DNA from: CAXQZU01 sp964228555 | Lineage (GTDB): Bacteria; Planctomycetota; PLA2; JAEUHO01 | NCBI GenBank assembly: GCA_964228555.1 | Contig: CAXQZU010000009.1 | Span: 18,911 to 82,910 of the forward strand | Reading direction: 5' to 3' | DNA: 64,000 bases | Shown: positions 1-9,087 of the stretch, piece after piece | How the letters are laid out: every line of letters starts with the position of its first letter | Numbering within the stretch: position 1 is the stretch's first letter | Notes under the pieces: model-generated | What the model saw: the letters and a program-made list of their open reading frames with translations, nothing else | Told to the model about the DNA's origin: nothing | The model's database searches: none | Translations under genes and position numbers: made by a program

Positions 1-1293
1 CTCGAAGAGCTCGGCCGCCTCCGCCACGTGCGAGCGCGCACGCGCACCCTGGGAGCGCAGCAGGTGGAGCGCACTGTTGCGCACGCGGTCGCTGGGGTCG
101 CGCAGCGACTCCACGGCCACAGGCAGGGCCTTGGGCTCGCGCAAGCGGGCCAGCACGTCGAGCAGGCCGCTGCGGGCCTGGTCGTCCAGCCGCGCCGCAC
201 CGGATCGCCCCAGCGCGCCGATCAAGGCAGCACGCGCGCCCGGCGTGGCCGTGGGCACGCTGGCCAAGGCCAGGCGGGCACGCTGCCCGTGCTCGCCCGC
301 CTGCGCGCTGGCCGCCAGCAGGTGCTCGACACTGCGCTCGTCCCCCACCCGGGCCAAGGCCTCCACCACGTCCTGCCGCAGCGACGCGGGGCGTGCCTCG
401 CTGTCCAGCGCCACGAGCGCCGCGCTCACACCGCTGGCACCCGGCTGCCCAGCCAGCCGCACCAGCACCTGCAAGGCCTCGGGCGTGGCGGCCCTCCCCA
501 GCGCCTCGGCCAGCACCGCCTGGGCCGCCGTGTCGTCGCCAAGACCGGCTCGCCAGCCCAGTGCCGGCACGCGGCCGGCGCTGCGCAGGGCGTACTCCGT
601 CACGGCGCGCATGCCCTCGGCCCCGCCGCGCAACGCCAGCGCATGGAGCACGTCGGCATCCGCGGCCCCATCCCGTCCCAGCCGCCCGGCCAGTGCCTGC
701 ACCACGTCCGCCTCGCTCGCCCCACGGAAGGTGGCGGCCGACTGCAGCGCCGCCAGCCGCACGCCCGGCTCCAGGCCCGCCTCGTCGCTCAAGTCCAGCA
801 GGCCGCGCAGCAACGCAGGATCCGCCGCGCGGGCCAGCGCGGGCACCAGCCCCGGGGGAGGTGCCCGGCGCAGCAGGTCCAGCAGGGCCTCCCGCGCGAC
901 CTCGTCGAGGGACTCGCCCTCGGGCATGGCCTGCAGCACCTCGCCCAGCACGGCGCTGCGCACGGGCCGCTGCGCCAGGGCGGCGGCCAGCGCCTCGCGT
1001 CGTTGCGTGGCCGTGGCCAGGCCCGGCGCCACGGGCTCGCGCATGCCCGGCGGCACGGCACCGACCACCACGGCCGCAGGTGCGGGCGGCGCAGCGGCCG
1101 GGACGCGGGCTGCGCCCGGCGCGGCCGCAGCCTCGTCCGCAGGGCCCGCTGGGGCGGCCTCGGGCCGCGGCCCCGGCGCCTCGAGGGGCTCGTCGCCAGG
1201 TCCCGGGCCGGGTCCCTGCCACACGGCCCACGCTGCGACAAGGAGCAGCAGGGCGCACAGCACGGTCAAGGCGGCGCGCAGCGGGACGCTCAC
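1..1293 (-). CDS. HEAT-repeat membrane protein, C-terminus cut by window edge
   Basis: Reading the minus strand from a GTG at 1293 gives 431 uninterrupted codons running off the left edge. A GGAG lies about 10 nt before the GTG. Residues 5-22 are one hydrophobic segment (signal anchor), followed by an Ala/Pro-rich linker to about residue 75. The rest is helical and made of repeated units rich in Leu, Ala and Asp-x-x-x-Arg-Val-Arg, as in HEAT/PBS-lyase repeats; the clearest unit is at about residues 400-420 (DPSDRVRNSALHLL). Such repeats serve as protein-binding scaffolds; no catalytic motif is visible. It belongs to a set of HEAT proteins in this window. The function is unknown; the reading frame and start are fairly certain, the true length is not. 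Confidence 0.8.
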   Translation of the reverse strand, partial: MSVPLRAALTVLCALLLLVAAWAVWQGPGPGPGDEPLEAPGPRPEAAPAGPADEAAAAPGAARVPAAAPPAPAAVVVGAVPPGMREPVAPGLATATQRREALAAALAQRPVRSAVLGEVLQAMPEGESLDEVAREALLDLLRRAPPPGLVPALARAADPALLRGLLDLSDEAGLEPGVRLAALQSAATFRGASEADVVQALAGRLGRDGAADADVLHALALRGGAEGMRAVTEYALRSAGRVPALGWRAGLGDDTAAQAVLAEALGRAATPEALQVLVRLAGQPGASGVSAALVALDSEARPASLRQDVVEALARVGDERSVEHLLAASAQAGEHGQRARLALASVPTATPGARAALIGALGRSGAARLDDQARSGLLDVLARLREPKALPVAVESLRDPSDRVRNSALHLLRSQGARARSHVAEAAELFE

Positions 1294-1365
1294 GGGCTGG
1301 GGCCTCCAGGTCACACCAGCCTAGCGCCGGTGCGGCGCGCGCCGGGCGCCAGCCGCCGGACCCGC

Positions 1366-2097
1366 CTAGGCACGCACCCGGGCCGCCTCGGCCATGAACT
1401 CGCGGAACAGGCTGCGGGTGAGCGCTTCCGCGCCCAGCCGCTCCGGGTGCCACTGCACGCACTGGAAGAAGGCGCCGCCCAGCGCTTCCATGCCTTCCAC
1501 CACCCCGTCCTGCGCTCGCGCCGTGATGCGGAAGAGGGGCGCCACGCGCTGCACGCTCTGGTGATGGAAGGAGTTCACGACAACCTCGTCTTCGCCCGCC
1601 AGGCGCTGCAGGCCCGTGCCAGCCTCGAGGCGCACCGGATGGCTTGCGTCCGAGGGCGCCTTGCCGGCCGGCGAGTGCACGCCCGCCCCTGGCAGCTCGC
1701 TGGGGATGTCCTGCACGAGGGTGCCCCCGAAGGCCACGTTGGCCACCTGCATCCCGCGGCAGATCGCGAGGATGGGCAAGTGGGCAGCGTGGGCAGCGCG
1801 CACCAGCGCCAGCTCGAAGGCGTCGCGCGCCTTGTCCACCTCGCCGAGGCGAGGGTGCGGCGCGACGCCATACTCGCTGGGGTCCACGTCCACGCCGCCC
1901 GACAGCAACAGGCCGTCCAGCCGCGCCACGTAGGACGCTGCCTCCCCGGGCAGCACGCTGGGCAGCATCAACGGCAGCCCCCCAGCCTCCTGCACGCGCT
2001 CCACGTAGTTGCAGTAGAGCCCGAAGCGGGGCTGCTCGCTGCTGGCGACTGCCTTGCCTTGGAGCGTGCTGGTGGTGATGCCGATGACCGGGCGCAT
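1366..2097 (-). CDS. Class I glutamine amidotransferase, peptidase C26 (PuuD-like)
   Basis: 243 residues, normal for gamma-glutamyl-gamma-aminobutyrate hydrolases of the C26 family, which remove glutamate from gamma-glutamyl compounds in the cytoplasm. The nucleophile elbow AICRGMQ puts the catalytic Cys at 113; the oxyanion-side GG lies at 67-68 in LLLSGGVDVDP, the FHHQ motif at 177-180, and the QWHPE motif gives the His-Glu partners at 217 and 219. There is no synthetase or other amidotransferase partner beside it, so it probably acts alone. A TAGGAT hexamer ends 6 nt before the ATG and no Shine-Dalgarno is visible, so the mRNA may be leaderless. Substrate (putrescine route, polyglutamate or other) cannot be told from sequence. 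Confidence 0.88.
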   Translation of the reverse strand: MRPVIGITTSTLQGKAVASSEQPRFGLYCNYVERVQEAGGLPLMLPSVLPGEAASYVARLDGLLLSGGVDVDPSEYGVAPHPRLGEVDKARDAFELALVRAAHAAHLPILAICRGMQVANVAFGGTLVQDIPSELPGAGVHSPAGKAPSDASHPVRLEAGTGLQRLAGEDEVVVNSFHHQSVQRVAPLFRITARAQDGVVEGMEALGGAFFQCVQWHPERLGAEALTRSLFREFMAEAARVRA

Positions 2098-2103
2098 GCG
2101 CCC

Positions 2104-2109
2104 ATCCTA
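2104..2109 (-). promoter_or_regulatory. Putative -10 box TAGGAT for leaderless amidotransferase gene
   Basis: TAGGAT on the minus strand is separated by 6 nt from the ATG at 2097. No -35 box is convincing. The spacing would start transcription at or next to the start codon. One of eleven similar sites in the window. Confidence 0.45.
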
Positions 2110-2172
2110 CGGCGCACGGCGCACGAGCCTGCCTGCGCAGGCAGCGTCACCGGGCTCTGGCAGCATCTGGGC

Positions 2173-3216
2173 ATGGGTGCCCCCCGTCCCGCCCGCGTCG
2201 AGGCCCGTGCCCCCGTGCGCCTGGACCTTGCCGGCGGCACGCTCGACATCTGGCCCCTGTACCTGACGCTGCCGCCTCCGGCCGTCACCGTCAACGTGGC
2301 GCTGGACGTGCCCGCGCGCGTGACCATCACGGCGCTGCCGCCGGGCGACCGCACCATCCGGCTGCGCAGCCTCGACCGGGACGCAGAAGCCTCCTACGCC
2401 GGCCTCGACGCCCTGCGCGAGGCGCTGGCACGCGGGGCAGGGCCCCTCAAGCTGCTGGCACGCGCGGTGGACGCGGTGGCGCCCGAAGGCGGGTTCGAGC
2501 TGGTGACGGAGGCCGCCAGCCCGGTCGGTGCCGGCCTGGGCGGCAGCTCGGCGCTGCTCATCACCGTGCTGGGCGCGTTGCACGAGCTTGCCGGCCGCCC
2601 GCGCGAGCCGCACGCGCTGCGCGCGCTGGCGCAGGACCTCGAGGCCTGGGTGCTGCGCGGGCCTGCGGGCTACCAGGACTACTACCCGCCGCTGCTGGGC
2701 GGCTGCCTCTCGCTGGAGGGCCGTCCGGGCGGGCTGCTCACCGAGCACCTGCCCGTGGACCTCGACGCCCTCGCGTCGCGCCTGCGCCTCGTCTACACCG
2801 GCGCGCCGCACGACAGCGGCCTGACGAACTGGGGCACGCTGCGCGCCTACCTCGACGGCGAGGAGCCCACCGTGCGCGCACTGCATGCCATCGCTGACTG
2901 CGCGCGCGAGGTGCGGCGCGCGCTGAAGGCGGGTGACATCGACACCGCGCTGCGTGCGGTCGTGGACGAGGGCAGCGTGCGCCTGAGGCTGGCGCCGGGC
3001 GTGAGCACGCCCGGGATCGAGGCCCTCGACCGCGCCGCCCGGGCCGCCGGCGCCTGGGGCACGAAGATCTGCGGGGCGGGCGGCGGGGGCTGCGTGATGG
3101 TGGTGCTGCCCCCCCAGCCGCTGGGCACGGCGCTGGACGAGGCGCTGGCCCAGCCGGGCTGCCGCTCGATCCCCGTGCGGCTGGTGCCGGGGGGACTGTC
3201 GGTTCGGCGTGCCTAG
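2173..3216 (+). CDS. GHMP-family sugar kinase (HddA-like)
   Basis: 347 residues from the ATG at 2173; the frame is open far upstream but that part is a high-GC shadow without family motifs. The three GHMP motifs are present: APVRLDLAGGTLD at residues 13-25, the ATP-binding PVGAGLGGSSA at 117-127, and a C-terminal KICGAGGGGC near residue 300. The N-terminal motif is closest to D-glycero-D-manno-heptose 7-phosphate kinases and other bacterial sugar-1-kinases rather than mevalonate or homoserine kinases. It should phosphorylate a sugar or sugar phosphate with ATP in the cytoplasm. It overlaps the next gene, a HAD phosphatase, by 8 nt, so the two are likely co-translated and act on related sugar phosphates. 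Exact substrate is not known. Confidence 0.8.
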   Translation: MGAPRPARVEARAPVRLDLAGGTLDIWPLYLTLPPPAVTVNVALDVPARVTITALPPGDRTIRLRSLDRDAEASYAGLDALREALARGAGPLKLLARAVDAVAPEGGFELVTEAASPVGAGLGGSSALLITVLGALHELAGRPREPHALRALAQDLEAWVLRGPAGYQDYYPPLLGGCLSLEGRPGGLLTEHLPVDLDALASRLRLVYTGAPHDSGLTNWGTLRAYLDGEEPTVRALHAIADCAREVRRALKAGDIDTALRAVVDEGSVRLRLAPGVSTPGIEALDRAARAAGAWGTKICGAGGGGCVMVVLPPQPLGTALDEALAQPGCRSIPVRLVPGGLSVRRA

Positions 3217-3892
3217 CGATTCGCGCCTCGCTGCGGTCGTCTTCGACCTTGACGACACGCTCTACGACGCGTTCACGCAGTGCGTGCGCCCTGCGCAGCG
3301 CGAGGCTGCGCACGCCATGCTGCGCGCCGGCCTGCGCGCGCCCCTCGAGGCCCTCGTCGCGGCCCGGGAGGCGCTGGCCGGGAGTCCCGGCGACCTCGAC
3401 GAGGTGCTGGCCCGGCGCTGGCCCTGCGACGACCCCGCGGGCGTGGCGCGGGCCGGGCGCGAGGCCTTCCTGGTGCGCGATCCCGGGCCGCTGGTGCCGT
3501 ACGCCTTCACCCGCCCGGTGCTGGAGGCGGTGCGCGCCTGTGCGCAGGCCGTGCTGCTCACGGCAGGCCACCCGCCCACGCAGCAGGCCAAGGTGCAGAG
3601 GCTAGGCCTCGGCGACCTGCTGGACCCCCACCTGTGGGTGGATACCGCCGCCGGCCAGTCCAAGGCGGGCGTGCTGCGAGCGTGGATGCGGCAGGCCGGC
3701 CTCGCTGCGGCCAAGGTGCTGGTGGTGGGCGACCGCCCGCAGGCCGAGATCGAGGCTGCCCTGCAGCTGGGCTGCCCAGCGCTGCGCATCCGGGCCGGCG
3801 AGTGCGCCCACCAGCCCACGCCACCCGGGGTGCCCGAGGCGCCCGACATCCGGGCCGTGCTGGGATGGCTCGAGGGCCCGCGCCCGGCGTGA
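3209..3892 (+). CDS. HAD-superfamily phosphatase
   Basis: 227 residues from a GTG at 3209 that lies inside the end of the kinase gene. HAD motif I is VVFDLDDTLYD (residues 10-20, nucleophile Asp13 and acid Asp15); motif II is the Thr in LLTAGHP; motif III supplies Lys in QSKAG; motif IV is VLVVGDRPQAE. A helical cap of about 85 residues sits between motifs I and II, as in subfamily I HADs such as YjjG/phosphoglycolate phosphatase types. A cytoplasmic phosphatase for a small phosphorylated metabolite is likely. The tight overlap with the GHMP kinase suggests a sugar phosphate, but this is inference. It ends with TGA, one of the few in the window not forced by overlap. Confidence 0.82.
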   Translation: MPSDSRLAAVVFDLDDTLYDAFTQCVRPAQREAAHAMLRAGLRAPLEALVAAREALAGSPGDLDEVLARRWPCDDPAGVARAGREAFLVRDPGPLVPYAFTRPVLEAVRACAQAVLLTAGHPPTQQAKVQRLGLGDLLDPHLWVDTAAGQSKAGVLRAWMRQAGLAAAKVLVVGDRPQAEIEAALQLGCPALRIRAGECAHQPTPPGVPEAPDIRAVLGWLEGPRPA

Positions 3893-3913
3893 GGCAGGCA
3901 GGGCCGGCCCCGG

Positions 3914-3919
3914 TAGAGT
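3914..3919 (+). promoter_or_regulatory. Putative -10 box TAGAGT
   Basis: TAGAGT 25 nt before the GTG at 3945, with the GGAGG ribosome binding site at 3934-3938 in between. No clear -35 box. Same hexamer class as the leaderless sites, here with a normal leader. Confidence 0.35.
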
Positions 3920-3944
3920 GCGGGGGTCCCGCCGGAGGCCCGCC

Positions 3945-4205
3945 GTGAAGCAGCTGACTGCCCTCGAGGATGCCGCCCTGCGCTTCATCCTGGGCACGTT
4001 GCACGAGTCCAACGGCTGGCTGGACCTCACGCGCATCTGCAGCCGCACCGGGCGCCACCTGGGCGACGTGCGTGATGCCGTGGCGCGCCTCGTGCGCCGG
4101 CGTCTCGTGCAGGTGGACGAGTCCGCGCCCAGCACCGAGCGCTGGCTGCGCTTCGTCACGCCGGGAGCCGAGGTGACCGCCGCGGGGTCGCCGCCGCGCG
4201 CCTAG
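3945..4205 (+). CDS. Small winged-helix-like protein
   Basis: 86 residues. The GTG at 3945 is chosen because a strong GGAGG (3934-3938) lies 6 nt before it; an upstream in-frame start at 3918 has none. The protein reads as three helices followed by a basic strand-rich tail: an alpha-helical start (ALEDAALRFIL), a second helical pair ending RTGRHLGDVRDAVARLVRRRL, then a short VQVDES hairpin. That order resembles a winged helix DNA-binding fold (recognition helix around residues 41-57), but no named family is recognised. It is convergent with the penicillin-acylase-like gene and the two share one CTAG as stop codon (4202-4205). A small transcription regulator is a guess. Confidence 0.6.
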   Translation: MKQLTALEDAALRFILGTLHESNGWLDLTRICSRTGRHLGDVRDAVARLVRRRLVQVDESAPSTERWLRFVTPGAEVTAAGSPPRA

Positions 4206-6579
4206 CCCGGCTCGAGCCGCAGCAGGTCAGCGCCGGCGGGCGCATCCTCCTCGAGACGCATCGGGAGCCAGCCGCCCTGGCGCCACGGCTCGGTGAGGTC
4301 GTCGTAGTGGGCCGAGCCGGCGTGCGCGCACTGGCCGCCCAGGGTCACCATGCGCGCCTCGGCAGGGCGCCCGAGGTCCACCACCTGCCGGTAGGAGGGG
4401 CCCACCGTCATCGCCAGCGGCTTGTCGTGCGCGTACTGGCCGGAGGCGACCGCAAAGGGGCTGCCCGGCATCGGGAAGGGCCCCCGCGTGAAGGTGGGCG
4501 CCAGCCACGGCACGACACCGGCCGGGTGGTGCAGCGTGAGCGTGTGCGCCTCGCCCCAGGGCGTGTCCAGCGTGAAGCCGCGCTGCGCGAGGTCGGCCAG
4601 CATGTCGCGCAGCGCCTCGCCCAGCACCGTGGGGCGCGCGCCCACCGGCAGCCAAGGGCTGGCTGGGTCGGTCCAGGCGCGCCACAGCGGCCCGTCGAGC
4701 AGGTTCATGTTGCCCATCGTGCGCAGCAGCAGCGGGTCGCCCAGCAGCGCACCGAAGGTGCGGCGGCAGAGGTGGTGGTAGAGCAGGTGCGCGGGCAGCG
4801 TGCCCACGCTGGCCGCCTGCTCGGAGCCGTCCCACGCCAGCAGGCGGTCGATGGCCCGTCCCGCCGCAGGCTGCGAGCGCCGGGCACCCTCGCCGTGCGG
4901 CAGCAGCACGGCATGGCGCAGCACGCGCACCCAGCTGCCGTGCGCGTCGCGCTGCACGGCCGCGAGGTCGTCGGCCACGAGGTCACGGCGCGTGCCCAGC
5001 AGCGCAGTGATGCGCTCCGCACGCCAGCCCGGCTCGTAGAGGTGGCTGAGGTAGTGCGGGAAGCGCCCGTCCACCTGGGGCTGGTTGGCGCTCACCAGCT
5101 GGTCGTCGGGCCCGAGCAGCGCCGCGGGCCGTGCGCCCTCCTCCAGCTCGCCCTGCCAGTCCTCGGCGCTGCTGCGGCCGTCGCGCGGCAGGCCCGGGTG
5201 GCGGGACAGCGTGCGCACCGGCACGCGTCCCATGAGGCGCCAGCCCGCCTCGCGCGCGTCGGCATAGAGCAGGTTCTGGGCCGGGGCCGCGAAGCCGCGC
5301 ACGGCTTCGGGCACCTCGCGCGCCGAGCGCGCGCGCCCGAGCGCGAGGAAGGCCTCGAGGTCGCGACCCGGCTCCATCCACGTGGCGCGCAACGACAGCG
5401 ACGGGCCCTCGTAGCCGGGAAAGGCGTCCGACACCAGCGGCCCGCGGTGCGTGCGACGCAGGCGGAACATCACCGGGGCGGCGCCGCGGCGCCGGATCTC
5501 CAGGCTGGTGCTGGCCAGCTCGCGCCACGCACCGTCCACGCGGTAGCGGCGGCCGGCGGGATCGAGTTCCTCGATCCACACGTCCGCGTCGTCCAGCATC
5601 GCGTTCGTGCTGCCCCACGCCATGCCCGGCGTGCGCCCGATCACCACGCCCGGCGCACCGGGCAGGGTGGCCCCCACGGCCGCGTAGCGGTCACCGCGCA
5701 CGCTGGCGAGGTACCACACCCCCGGCAAGGCCAGCTGCAGGTGCGGGTCGCTGGCCAGGATGGGACTGCCGGAGCGCGTGCGGCCGCTGCCCACGAGGAA
5801 GGCGTTGCTGCCCACGCCGCCCGGGGCCATGGGCAGGAAGGAGAGCGCGCCCGCCACGCTGCCGGCCATCCAGCGCACCTGCGCGAGGCAGGCCTCCTCG
5901 GGCCCCGGCGGCAGGATCGCGGCGAGGTGCTCCGGGCGGCCCTCGAGCTGCTCGGCCAGCGTGGCGAACACCGGCACCGAGCGCCACTTGAACGAGAGGC
6001 CCAGCGCCATGCCCTTGGCCACGAGCAACGTGTCGCGCGGGTGCCAGGGCTCGAGCGGGAGGCCCAGCAGGCGATGCTCCAGCGGCCGGCGCCGCCGCAG
6101 CACCTCCAGCGCAGCCTCCACGCCCGCGGCGTAGGCCTCCAGCAGGGCACGCCCCTCGTCGTCCGCGCGCTCCAGCGCGCGCGTGGCGGCCGGCAGCACG
6201 TCCAGCGCGTGCATCAGGCGGTCGGCATCCACGGTGGTGCGCCGCGCCCCGAAGGGCGGGAAGCCCATGTCGCCCAGCGGGCGCTCGCCCACCAGCTCGC
6301 TGGTGCGGCCCGCGAGGGCCCGGCGCATGATGTCCATCTGGAAGAAGCGGTCCAGCCCGTGGCACACGCCCAGCGCGGCGAAGGCGTCGGCATCGCTGGG
6401 GGCGGCCACGTGCGGCACGCCATGAGCATCGAACTGGACGCGTGCCCCCCCCACCATGCCGCGCACGCGCAGCGTGCCGCGGTGGGCCGGCTCCCCCCAG
6501 CGCGCGGCCAGGCACAGCGGGCCGCGCAGGGCGCGGCCCAGCCAGCCGTGCAGGCGCTGCCTCCACCCGCGCGAGGCGC

Positions 6580-6583
<4 letters not shown>
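4202..6583 (-). CDS. Penicillin acylase family (Ntn) hydrolase
   Basis: 793 residues, normal for the family. The GTG start at 6583 overlaps the TGA of the mutase gene (GTGA), so translation is coupled. The autoprocessing site GGVGSNAFLVG places the N-terminal nucleophile Ser at 259; NAMLDDAD and ASDPHL motifs follow, and the C-terminal HYDDLTEPW block is typical. The chain would be cut before Ser259 into alpha (about 258 residues) and beta (about 535) subunits, hydrolysing an acyl-amide such as an acyl-homoserine lactone or another N-acylated compound. Family members are usually exported, but no signal peptide is visible (the start is basic without a clear hydrophobic core), so it may be cytoplasmic. 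Substrate unknown. Confidence 0.88.
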
Positions 6584-7986
<1,403 letters not shown>

Positions 7987-8005
7987 GGCAGGGTGCGCGG
8001 GCCCG

Positions 8006-9004
8006 CTAGCGGGGGGCCGCGAGGCCGGCCTGCACCAGGTCGTGCAGTCGCACCATGCCCACGGCACGCCCCTCCTCGTCCACCACCGGCAGCAGGTTGA
8101 TGGGCGTGGGCTGGTGGCGTTCCATGACGTGCAGGGCCTCGTAGGCCAGCAGGTCGGGGCGCACCGAGGTCGGCGTCCGCGTCATCACCTCGCGGGCGGG
8201 CCTCGCGAGCAGGTCGGGCACCGAGCCCCCGGCACGCTGGATGGTGCGCCGCACGTCGCCGTCGGTGATGAGCCCCACCAGGCGCCCTGCCGCATCCACC
8301 ACGGAGACGCCGCCCAGCGCACCGCGCGTGACGGCCTCCAGCGCCTGCTGGAAGGTGGCGTCCACCGACACGGTGGGATGCGTAGCCGGCCCACGCAGCA
8401 GGTCGATGACGCGCAGCGTGAGCTTGGTGCCGATGGCGCCGGAGGGATGGAACAGCGCGTACTGGGTCGCCCCGAAGCCGCGGCGCTCCATCAGGGCCAC
8501 GGTGAGGGCATCGCCCAGCGCGATGGTGAGCGTGGTGCTGGTCGTGGGCACGAGGCCCATCGGGTCGGCCTCCGCCACCTTCCCCCACGCGAGCACGAGG
8601 TCGGCCGCCCGGCCCAGCGGGCTGTCGGCGTCTCCCGTGAGCGCGATCACGCGCGCTCCGAGGTTGCGCATCACGGGCACGAGGTCCACCACCTCGCGCG
8701 TGCGGCCGGAGTTGCTGATCGCCAGCACCACGTCCCGCCGGGTGACGATGCCCACGTCGCCGTGGAAGCCCTCGGCCGGGTGCAGGAACTGGCTGGGCGT
8801 GCCCGTGCTGACCAGCGTGCTGGAGAGCTTGGCCCCCACGTGGCCGCTCTTCCCCATGCCGCACACGATCACGCGACCCTCGCAGGCGAGGAGCAGGTCC
8901 ACCGCCTCGTCGAAGGCGCGGCCCAGGCTGCGCGCCAGGGCCTCGAGGGCCTCGACCTCGCGCCGGATGACAGCGCGGCCGGTCTCGTGGGCAGGTGCAG
9001 GCAT
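8006..9004 (-). CDS. kpsF: KpsF/KdsD-type arabinose-5-phosphate isomerase (SIS + two CBS)
   Basis: 332 residues. An SIS sugar-isomerase domain fills residues 1 to about 190 (VCGMGKSGHVG, SNSGRTREV, GATQYALFHPSGAIG), followed by two CBS domains (about 205-260 and 270-330). This is the standard layout of D-arabinose 5-phosphate isomerase, which converts ribulose 5-phosphate to arabinose 5-phosphate, the precursor of Kdo. The ALFHPSG motif, with its His, is conserved. Kdo synthesis genes (kdsA, kdsB) are not in the window. First gene of the isomerase-mutase-acylase operon. A TACTCT hexamer 7 nt before the ATG suggests a leaderless mRNA. The CBS pair may sense adenine nucleotides, as known for the family. 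Confidence 0.92.
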   Translation of the reverse strand: MPAPAHETGRAVIRREVEALEALARSLGRAFDEAVDLLLACEGRVIVCGMGKSGHVGAKLSSTLVSTGTPSQFLHPAEGFHGDVGIVTRRDVVLAISNSGRTREVVDLVPVMRNLGARVIALTGDADSPLGRAADLVLAWGKVAEADPMGLVPTTSTTLTIALGDALTVALMERRGFGATQYALFHPSGAIGTKLTLRVIDLLRGPATHPTVSVDATFQQALEAVTRGALGGVSVVDAAGRLVGLITDGDVRRTIQRAGGSVPDLLARPAREVMTRTPTSVRPDLLAYEALHVMERHQPTPINLLPVVDEEGRAVGMVRLHDLVQAGLAAPR

Positions 9005-9011
9005 GCGCGCC

Positions 9012-9017
9012 AGAGTA
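9012..9017 (-). promoter_or_regulatory. Putative -10 box TACTCT before kpsF
   Basis: TACTCT on the minus strand, 7 nt before the ATG of kpsF at 9004; no Shine-Dalgarno follows. Lies in the short divergent gap with the comEC-like gene. Confidence 0.45.
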
Positions 9018-9087
9018 CCCGCAGGGCCTCGCACCCCGATGCTCCCGGGTCGCGTGACCGCGGCCGGTGCCCATGCGGGAAGCGGCC

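Noticed and set aside
28..2172. Long plus-strand frame upstream of the GHMP kinase
   Set aside because: No family motif, low-complexity Arg/Gly/His composition, and it runs antisense to a HEAT gene and the C26 amidotransferase, both with clear motifs. Only the part from 2173 is kept.
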